NCBI GenBank assembly: GCA_903889845.1
Contig: CAISZB010000128.1
Coordinates: 1 to 5,009, forward strand
Source: an uncultured Verrucomicrobium sp.
GTDB taxonomy: Bacteria > Verrucomicrobiota > Verrucomicrobiia > Methylacidiphilales > GAS474
Direction: 5' to 3'
Length of the DNA: 5,009 nucleotides
In this document: positions 1 to 4,835 of the stretch, piece by piece
How positions within the stretch are numbered: position 1 is the stretch's first letter
Layout: every line of letters starts with the position of its first letter
Notes under the pieces: generated by a model
Database searches by the model: none
What the model saw: the letters and a program-made list of their open reading frames with translations, nothing else
What the model was told of the DNA's origin: nothing
Translations under genes and position numbers: made by a program

Positions 1-129
1 AGAGTCTGCCTGGAAGCGGAGAAGTACCCGAGAATGCGGCAGAAGGACCACCGCATGTCCGAAGAGTTCGAGAAGATTGACGAGGCCATTGCCATGTCGG
101 CGATGTACATCGCCAACCGGCAGGTGTGA
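1..129 (+). CDS. 3' end of an unidentified ORF, cut by the window edge
   Basis: The first frame is open from base 1 and ends at TGA 127-129, giving 42 residues. The tail is hydrophilic and probably helical, ending in [11 protein letters not shown]. Third codon positions are mostly G or C, so it looks coding, but it uses AGA twice and ATT twice, unlike the gcvP segment that follows. It does not match the part of GcvP that should precede base 126: there is no trace of the conserved lysine loop or of the segment ending in ISWMYIRMMG. The only resemblance is the short MYI string at 106-114. I do not recognise the family. It could be the end of a neighbouring gene brought here by a deletion or insertion, or the other half of a chimeric assembly join. 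Its stop codon lies inside the gcvP-homologous sequence, so the original protein may have been longer. Confidence 0.4.
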   Translation, partial: RVCLEAEKYPRMRQKDHRMSEEFEKIDEAIAMSAMYIANRQV

Positions 130-674
130 CGTTGGCGACGAAGGTGGCGATCCTCAACGCGAATTACGTCGCCCGCCGGTTGGAAAAGCATTTCCCCGTC
201 CTCTACCGGGGCCACGGGAACCTCGTCGCCCACGAGTGCATCGTCGACCTCCGCCAGTGGAAGAAGGCGGGCGTCGAGGTCGAGGACGTCGCGAAGCGGT
301 TGATCGATTACGGCTTCCACGCCCCGACGATGTCGTTCCCCGTCCCCGGCACTCTCATGATCGAGCCGACGGAGAGCGAATCGAAGGAGGAACTGGACCG
401 CTTCTGCGACGCGATGCTCGCGATCCATGGGGAGATCGAGGCCGTCGCCTCCGGTCAGTCCGACCCGAAGAACAACGCCCTGAAGAACGCGCCCCACACC
501 GCCGAGGTCGTCTGTGCCGACGCCTGGGACCGGCCCTATTCCCGCGAGCAGGCCGCCTTCCCGCTGCCGTGGCTGCGGGCGCGGAAGTTCTGGCCCCCGG
601 TGGGCCGCGTCGACAACGTCTACGGCGACCGGAACCTCGTCTGCTCCTGCCTCCCGATGGAGGAGTACACTTAA
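126..674 (+). pseudogene. gcvP: Glycine decarboxylase P-protein, C-terminal fragment (5'-truncated gcvP)
   Basis: This encodes the last ~182 residues of glycine dehydrogenase (decarboxylating), the PLP enzyme of the glycine cleavage system. That enzyme decarboxylates glycine and passes aminomethyl to the lipoyl arm of H-protein. The match is clear: [13 protein letters not shown] near the start, then [67 protein letters not shown], and a terminal [17 protein letters not shown], as in single-chain P-proteins of about 950 residues. About 770 N-terminal residues are missing, including the PLP lysine. The frame is closed by TGA at 78-80, and homology begins only around 117-126. GTG 126 is the first possible start but an unlikely natural one. 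The segment itself is undamaged and well conserved. It is therefore either the 3' remnant of a truncated gene or an intact gene broken by a misassembly. The next gene begins 5 bp after the TAA. Confidence 0.85.
659..665 (+). promoter_or_regulatory. Shine-Dalgarno-like GGAGGAG before the GcvPA-like gene
   Basis: GGAGGAG lies in the last codons of the gcvP fragment, 14 bases before ATG 680. The spacing is longer than the usual 5-10 bases, so it may be weak. The motif also encodes Met-Glu-Glu of the conserved P-protein tail, so its presence could be coincidental. It supports ATG 680 as the start over any upstream start in the same open frame. Confidence 0.4.
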
Positions 675-679
675 AATCT

Positions 680-1954
680 ATGAACCCTCTCCGCCGTTCC
701 GACGCGGGAATCCTGGCACTGGCCGGGCGTTCCGGGGCGGCGGAGATTTTCGCGGAACGGGGTTTGCCGCTGCCGGGCGGAGAGCGGAATCCGAAGGAGA
801 GCCGGGGCCTCCCGATCCCGGAGCAGACCTTCCGCCGCCGCCTGGCGCAGTATGCCTCGGCGGTCTCCCCGGCGGAGGACCTCATTTCCTTCCTCGGTGC
901 GGGCTTCGGTCCCTGCTTCGTCCCGGCTTCCCTGGCCGGCGCCATGGAGGCGGCGGCGATTGCCGCCCGTCGTGACCCGCGTGCGTGGGGCGGGCGGTAT
1001 GCCGCCCACCTTGCCTCCCTGACCGGGATGAAGGAGGTCCTGCCCGCCGTGTTGACGGCGCAGGAGGCGGCCTCGACCCTCGTCCGCCTCATCGCGGAGG
1101 CGCGGCCCGGGCGGAAGGAGGTCATCCTGGCGGGGACGCTCCCGCTGACGTTCGACAAGCCGCTGCGCCGGAGCCTGGAACGCTTCGGCTTCCGTTACCG
1201 CACCCTGGGCTGGGAGGACGGCGTCGTCTCCCTCACGGAACTCCTCGCCCGCTTTTCCTCCGATCCCGCCTCGGTCGCCGCCGTCCTCGTCGCCTCGCCG
1301 AACGCCCTCGGCTGCGTCGAGCCGATGAGCGAGGTCGGCCAGATCGTCCACCAGCAGGGGGCGCTCTTCGTCGCCCTGGCCGATCCCCTCAGCCTCGCCC
1401 TCCTGCGGACGCCGGGGGAGGTGGCGGCGAATGTCTGCTGCGGTTCGCTCCATTCCCTCGGCCTGTCGCGGCGGGGCATGGGCGATCCGTGGTTCTTCTC
1501 GGTCGGCGAGCATCAGCGGGATCACCTGGAAAGCTTGGCTTCGGCCCAAACCGGCGGAGGCGCGATGGGTGAGGTCGTCGCCTTCCTGGAAGGACTCGGC
1601 GGGGAGGGGTTGGCGTCTCTGGCGGGGCTCCGGCTCCGGCACGCGCGGTTCCTCCATTCGGCCCTCTCCCAGATCGCCGGGTTCCAGCCCGCGTTCCCGG
1701 CCTCGGTCCCGTTCTTCGACGAGTTCGTCTTCCGCACGCCGCTGCCTGCGGAGGAGATCGTCGCGGAGTTGGAGGAGCAGGGGATCGGCGCGGGGCTGCC
1801 GGTTCGGTTGCCCGACTTCGGCACCGCGAAGGGGAACGGCCTCCTCCTCTCCGTCACGGAGCGGCGGACGCTGCGCGAGATGGAATATTTCCTCAAGGCC
1901 CTCAAGCAGATCCGCGACCGGAACGCCGGGCGCATCCTGGGGGCCGACTTATGA
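680..1954 (+). CDS. Diverged GcvPA-like protein (glycine dehydrogenase subunit 1 homolog)
   Basis: A 424-residue protein, close to the ~440-450 of GcvPA, the non-lysine subunit of two-chain P-proteins. Landmarks in family order: YASAVSPAEDLISFLGAG (58-75), then VP (81-82) where PA has YIP, LASLTGM (111-117) for ICELTGM, VASPNALGCVE (204-214) for VQSPNFFGCIE, HQQGALFVALADPLSLALL (224-242) for the PA segment with DPISLGLL, PGE (245-247), HSLG (258-261) for QSLG, FFDEFVFRTPLPAEE (345-359), and LLLSVTERRTLREME (388-402). Two blocks are lost: the TPYQ-P-E-SQG segment before residue 111 and most of the ~40 residues after the SLG motif that contain a conserved TREQHIRR. It probably keeps the fold, but activity is doubtful. 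ATG 680 is chosen because the frame is open back to base 77 only as a shadow across gcvP. Its stop overlaps the next start (ATGA), so the pair is probably translationally coupled. Family assignment is by recalled motifs, not a search. Confidence 0.8.
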   Translation: MNPLRRSDAGILALAGRSGAAEIFAERGLPLPGGERNPKESRGLPIPEQTFRRRLAQYASAVSPAEDLISFLGAGFGPCFVPASLAGAMEAAAIAARRDPRAWGGRYAAHLASLTGMKEVLPAVLTAQEAASTLVRLIAEARPGRKEVILAGTLPLTFDKPLRRSLERFGFRYRTLGWEDGVVSLTELLARFSSDPASVAAVLVASPNALGCVEPMSEVGQIVHQQGALFVALADPLSLALLRTPGEVAANVCCGSLHSLGLSRRGMGDPWFFSVGEHQRDHLESLASAQTGGGAMGEVVAFLEGLGGEGLASLAGLRLRHARFLHSALSQIAGFQPAFPASVPFFDEFVFRTPLPAEEIVAELEEQGIGAGLPVRLPDFGTAKGNGLLLSVTERRTLREMEYFLKALKQIRDRNAGRILGADL

Positions 1955-3156
1955 AGAAGGCGGGTGTTCCCATCTTTTCCCAAGCGCTGAAGGAGGTGCC
2001 GGCCTCCCTCGCGGCCTTTTTCGCCGACACGCCGTTCCAGCCTCCTTTCGGGGGGGGCGGGGGCGGAGGCGGAGGCGGAGGCGAGACTCTGGAAGGCTTG
2101 CTTCCTCCGGCCTACCGCCGTGTCCGGCCTCTCGAATTTCCGGCCACCCCGACAGGGAAGGGCGAGTCGGCCCAAGGGAAGAAGGCCGGAGCCTTGTCGG
2201 GGGCGGCGGCCTCGCCCTTCCGCCAGATCCTCCTCGATCCCGCCGTCTCGCCGCTCCTCCGTCTCCATCCCTTCCAGGCCGAGGGGGGGAGGGAAGGGGA
2301 GCGGGAAGGGGAGCGGGAGTGGCTCGACGCCTGCCGGGAACTGTTGCGGGAGCGGCTCGGCTACGGGACGCTCGGCTCCCCTGTGGCCTCCCTCGACGGG
2401 GCGCTGGAGCAGGCCGAGGGCTTGCTCCGCTCCTGGATTCGGGAAAAGCACCTGGCCGGGGACGAGGACGGCAGCCTCGTCTTCATCGCGACGGAAGAGG
2501 AGATTGCTTCCGGGGCCGTGCCGCCGTCGGCCTCGCCGGTCGCGCTGTCCAAGGGCCGTGCGCTTTCGTTCCTTCCCGACCGGCTTTACCTTTTCACCCC
2601 CGCGGCGATCGAGACGGAGGCGTGCGGGAAGAAGAAGGGAGCCCGGGGCTTGGGGGAAGGGCCGGGGCCGGTCGCGGCTCTCGTCACGGCGATCCATCAG
2701 GCCGGGTCGCTGGCGGGGTTGGCTTCGGTCGATGTCCGGTGGCTCGGGGCCGGATTCCATCCGGCGCGGATGGGGTTCGACCTCGCCTTTTTCGATTTCG
2801 CGTTCCTTCTGGAAGGGGAAGGCGAGTGGCATCTCCCGGTCTTCGACCGGAGCTTCGCCCCGTGGCTCTCCCCCGACGCCGACGAGGAGTGGACGAGCCG
2901 TCCCGATCTCCTCGTCCGGGTCGAGGCCGGGTTGCGGTTGATGGGGGAGGAGGGCCTCGCCGCCGCCGCGACGGCCGCGGCGATCCGGGCCGACGCCTGC
3001 CGCCGTCTGTTGGCGAAGGCGGAAGTCGCCTGTGCCGGGAGCCTCCTGGAAGTCGTCGTGTCGGAGCATCGGAAGGGACGCGTCCGCTTCTCGGGGATCG
3101 AGACGGCGGAGGAGATCGAGGCCCTGGTCCGGGACCTGACCCGGGAGCACGTCTGA
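1951..3156 (+). CDS. Degenerate GcvPB-like protein lacking PLP-binding residues (putative pseudoenzyme)
   Basis: A 401-residue protein against ~480-490 for GcvPB, the PLP-carrying subunit of split P-proteins. Overall similarity is low, but landmarks occur in family order: ETLEGLLPPAYRR (45-57) for DLEELLPEELLRK, LHPFQAE (105-111) for LHPLQPE, a block around 127-165 ending in a GLL helix, HQAG (249-252) for HEAG, then 29 residues that align without gaps to MGFD (274-277), and MGEEGLAAAATAAAIRADA (331-349) for MGEEGL-x-A-x-LNANY. The PLP-ring aspartate aligns with Ala258 and the Schiff-base lysine of LNLHKTF with Phe285. The GGGGPG loop is replaced by GEGEWHLP. Eleven glycines (34-44) and an REGEREGERE stretch (114-123) are unusual insertions. 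The frame is intact and strongly GC3-biased, so it is not a simple pseudogene. ATG 1951 overlaps the upstream stop by 4 bp. It probably pairs with the upstream PA-like protein (inference). The alternative is a novel family with chance matches; the ordered landmarks and the ungapped segment argue against that. Confidence 0.65.
   Translation: MKKAGVPIFSQALKEVPASLAAFFADTPFQPPFGGGGGGGGGGGETLEGLLPPAYRRVRPLEFPATPTGKGESAQGKKAGALSGAAASPFRQILLDPAVSPLLRLHPFQAEGGREGEREGEREWLDACRELLRERLGYGTLGSPVASLDGALEQAEGLLRSWIREKHLAGDEDGSLVFIATEEEIASGAVPPSASPVALSKGRALSFLPDRLYLFTPAAIETEACGKKKGARGLGEGPGPVAALVTAIHQAGSLAGLASVDVRWLGAGFHPARMGFDLAFFDFAFLLEGEGEWHLPVFDRSFAPWLSPDADEEWTSRPDLLVRVEAGLRLMGEEGLAAAATAAAIRADACRRLLAKAEVACAGSLLEVVVSEHRKGRVRFSGIETAEEIEALVRDLTREHV
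2050..2082 (+). repeat. Poly-G / GGMGGC low-complexity tract coding 11 glycines
   Basis: A run of eight G (2050-2057) is followed by C, five G (2059-2063), and alternating GGC and GGA codons. It encodes Gly34-Gly44 of the GcvPB-like protein as a mix of GGG, GGC and GGA. Several G runs lie close together on the coding strand, so G-quadruplex formation is possible. The G8 run is long enough for replication slippage; a one-base change would frameshift the gene very early. Confidence 0.85.
2291..2314 (+). repeat. Two perfect 12-bp tandem copies in the GcvPB-like gene
   Basis: The unit GGGAAGGGGAGC occurs twice in tandem, with a partial third copy (GGGAG) after it. It encodes the charged repeat REGEREGERE (residues 114-123). 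The unit is a multiple of three, so copy changes keep the frame. The stretch falls just after the LHPFQ landmark, where GcvPB normally has an ordinary amphipathic helix. Confidence 0.8.
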
Positions 3157-3161
3157 TTCCG

Positions 3162-3776
3162 ATGAAAAAAGTGAAGGCTGAATCGGTGGAGCAGGTCGCC
3201 CCGGGGTTGTTGTTCTGGACCGCGTACGATCCCTCCTGCAAGGCCAATCTGGCCTCGGTGGCGTGGCGCGGTGCATCCGGCTGGGTCTTCGTCGATCCGA
3301 TCGAGGCCGAGGCCGAGGCGCTCGCCGAAGCGATGGCGGGGGCGCCCGCCTCGGCGATCCTCCTCACGAACGGGAACCACGCCCGCGCCGCCGAGGTCTA
3401 TCGCCGCCGTTTCGGCGTTCCCGTCCACGCTCATCCCGAAGCGGTCGGGGAATTGGGGATTGAGGTCGATCATCCCTTTGTCGCAGGAGAGGAGATCGGA
3501 GGGGTTCTGCCGATGCCGATTCCCGGCGGCGGTCCGGGGGAGACGGCCCTTTACACGCCGGAGGAGGGAGGATGCCTTTTCCTCGGCGATGCGGTCATCA
3601 ACATGGAGGAAACGGGCCTCGCCCTGCTGCCGAAGAAGTATTGCCGCAGCGAGAAGGAAAACCGCGCCTCGCTAAAACAATTGCTCCGGCTCGATTTCTC
3701 CCTTATCACCTTTGCCCATGGTACTCCTCTCCGGGTTCAGGCAAAAGAGCGGCTTCGGCTCCTTCTCGATACGTAA
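3162..3776 (+). CDS. Small metallo-beta-lactamase-fold protein with most metal ligands missing
   Basis: A 204-residue cytoplasmic protein, the size of a bare metallo-beta-lactamase (MBL) fold domain. The fold signature is a strand ending in VFVDP (42-46), an AILLTNGNHARAAEVYRRRF segment (65-84) where hydrolases have THxHxDH, a PGGGPGETALY turn (121-131) for GHTPGSTALY, LFLGDAVI (139-146) for the LFTGD motif, and a late FAHG (184-187). Of the usual ligands only Asp143 and His186 remain: Asn70, Asn72, Ala74 and Arg75 occupy the HxHxDH positions, and Gly123 replaces the GHTPG histidine. His73 is displaced by one. A binuclear zinc site therefore looks impossible; a one-metal or structural role remains open. 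I recall MBL-like proteins with TNxNH at this motif, so this may be a known variant subgroup. It starts 5 bp after the GcvPB-like stop and so is very likely in the same operon. The substrate is unknown. Confidence 0.7.
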   Translation: MKKVKAESVEQVAPGLLFWTAYDPSCKANLASVAWRGASGWVFVDPIEAEAEALAEAMAGAPASAILLTNGNHARAAEVYRRRFGVPVHAHPEAVGELGIEVDHPFVAGEEIGGVLPMPIPGGGPGETALYTPEEGGCLFLGDAVINMEETGLALLPKKYCRSEKENRASLKQLLRLDFSLITFAHGTPLRVQAKERLRLLLDT

Positions 3777-4368
3777 CCTCGCGCTGTTTTCCTCGCTCCT
3801 TGCCGCCCTCGGTCTGGGTGCGGTGTCCGCCCTGGCCCAGACGCAGACTCAGCCCGCCCCGCTGCAGACCGATCTCCAGATTCCGGCCCCGGGGCCGATG
3901 AAGTCGACCGACCTGGGGCCCGCGATCCCCTCCGCGTCGCAGCCCCCCAACGTCAATGTCCAGTCGCGGAATCCCTATTTCACCGCCCGGCAGCCGAACC
4001 CGGTCCCGCCGCCGCCGGAGATCGCCGCCGCCATGGACGCCTTCTTCAAGGGGCTGATGCGGAACGACGTAAAGAAGAGCTTCAACGGGCTCCTGACGGG
4101 AAGTCGCCTCGCGGCGCAGCAGGACAGCGTCGATTACTACACCGACAAGATCGGCCAGGCGATCACGCTCTACGGGAAGGTGAACGAGTACGAGATTTAC
4201 GACACCCACGTGATCGGCTCCGGGCGGCTGGTCGAGGTGAGCTACCTCAGCTACCTCGCGGTGAACCCGCTCAAGTGGCGCTTCGTTTTCTACCGGCCCG
4301 TCACGGAGAAGAACTGGGCGCTGATCAAGCTGAGCATCAGTGACTCGATCGACGACCTGACGCAGTAG
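3718..4368 (+). CDS. Exported protein, possible NTF2-like/DUF4019-type domain
   Basis: Read from ATG 3718, the product has 216 residues. A Sec signal peptide is clear: basic residues at 8-19, a hydrophobic core LALFSSLLAALGLGAVSALA (21-40), and an A-L-A cleavage site before Gln41. A Gln/Pro-rich linker (41-100) is followed by a compact domain: EIAAAMDAFFKGLMRNDVKKSFNG (101-124, helical), DYYTDKIGQAITLYGKVNEYEI (139-160), VEVSYLSYLAVNPLKWRFVFYRP (172-194) and NWALIKLSISD (199-209). Helices followed by a strand pair and a W-x-L-x-x-x-x-I-x-D ending suggest an NTF2-like fold; this is a shape-based guess. The start overlaps the preceding gene by 59 bp, with no Shine-Dalgarno before it; TTG 3712 is the only alternative, and no later in-frame ATG keeps the signal peptide. 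It is the last gene before the terminator. It probably acts in the periplasm or at the outer face of the membrane. Function unknown. Confidence 0.75.
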   Translation: MVLLSGFRQKSGFGSFSIRNLALFSSLLAALGLGAVSALAQTQTQPAPLQTDLQIPAPGPMKSTDLGPAIPSASQPPNVNVQSRNPYFTARQPNPVPPPPEIAAAMDAFFKGLMRNDVKKSFNGLLTGSRLAAQQDSVDYYTDKIGQAITLYGKVNEYEIYDTHVIGSGRLVEVSYLSYLAVNPLKWRFVFYRPVTEKNWALIKLSISDSIDDLTQ

Positions 4369-4381
4369 AACCGACCGCGGC

Positions 4382-4419
4382 ACAAAAAAAGAGGCGCATT
4401 GCTGCGCCTCTTTTTTTGT
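4382..4419. terminator. Bidirectional intrinsic terminator between convergent genes
   Basis: Bases 4382-4398 pair perfectly with 4403-4419 around a TTGC loop, giving 17 bp. The core is GAGGCGCA/TGCGCCTC flanked by A7 on the left and T7 on the right, so transcripts from either strand end in a GC stem followed by U residues. It lies 13 bp after the stop of the exported-protein gene and 14 bp from the stop of the minus-strand lipoprotein gene, serving both. Confidence 0.95.
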
Positions 4420-4433
4420 TTCTTGGGTCGAAC

Positions 4434-4835
4434 TTAAGGAACGATGAAGATCTTGCCGGTGTAGGGGCACTTGACCTGGGTGCCGGAGGGGAAGCCCTGG
4501 ACGTCGACGAGGCCGGCGTGTTCCGCGTAGGGGCTGCGGACGTAGCCCTTCTTGCCGGGGACGGGGATGCCCTGCGGGTACTTCGAGGTCGAGGCGGCCG
4601 AGGAGGAGGCGGTGGAGCTGTTCGGCGTCCACGGCTTGTAGGTGGAACTGTCGCCGGAGCTGCTGGCGGAGGAGGAGGTGGCGTCGGCCTGGGCGTTGCC
4701 CGGCTGGGGCTGGCCGGAGGTCGCGGGGGTCGTGCCTTGGTCCTGATACTGGACGTTGGTCTTGTCGTCGCCGCAGGCGGCGAGGAAGAGGGAAGGAGCC
4801 GCGAGGGCGAGAGCGATGAGCGTGGTTTTCTTCAT
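4434..4835 (-). CDS. Serine-rich lipoprotein with a C-terminal CPYTGKIF module
   Basis: A 133-residue protein. The N terminus is a lipoprotein signal: MKKTT, a hydrophobic core to residue 17, and the lipobox L-A-A-C at 18-21. Cys21 should be diacylated, and the following GDDK residues face the periplasm. Residues 25-88 are a low-complexity Ser/Thr/Gln/Pro/Ala linker, probably disordered. Residues 89-133 form a compact tail: [16 protein letters not shown], then [13 protein letters not shown], then [14 protein letters not shown] recall similar tails (SPYA, VDV-x-[13 protein letters not shown]) on small secreted proteins of Verrucomicrobiota, but cannot name a domain. Cys123 is the only other cysteine. 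The start is the first ATG, with MKK before the signal and a sigma70-like promoter just upstream. No Shine-Dalgarno is evident. It is monocistronic in this window. Function unknown. Confidence 0.88.
   Translation of the reverse strand: MKKTTLIALALAAPSLFLAACGDDKTNVQYQDQGTTPATSGQPQPGNAQADATSSSASSSGDSSTYKPWTPNSSTASSSAASTSKYPQGIPVPGKKGYVRSPYAEHAGLVDVQGFPSGTQVKCPYTGKIFIVP

Noticed and set aside
1..129. IS element end or transposase tail next to gcvP
   Set aside because: No terminal inverted repeat, target duplication or transposase motif is visible, and the frame runs straight into gcvP sequence with no room for an IS end.
126..674. Reading the gcvP fragment as a naturally separate subunit
   Set aside because: Two-chain P-proteins divide near the middle and keep the PLP lysine in the ~480-residue second chain. 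This piece has only ~182 residues and no lysine loop, so it is a truncation, not a normal GcvPB.
77..679. Upstream extension of the GcvPA-like gene
   Set aside because: The frame is open back to base 77 but overlaps the clearly coding gcvP frame, and its translation is low-complexity Arg/Pro. ATG 680 is the sensible start.
1431..3161. Very long open frame running into the MBL-fold gene
   Set aside because: Before 3162 it translates to Ser/Arg/Gly-rich shadow sequence across two other genes; only the part from ATG 3162 is a real protein.
1522..3276. 584-codon open frame on the minus strand
   Set aside because: It lies antisense to the two P-protein-like genes, is rich in Arg, Pro and Gly as expected for a GC-rich shadow frame, and shows no family motif. 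The plus-strand frames carry ordered GcvP landmarks.
3303..3320. Six-base GAGGCC tandem repeat in the MBL-fold gene
   Set aside because: It only encodes an Ala/Glu-rich helix (EAEAEA) in GC-rich coding sequence; short and unremarkable.
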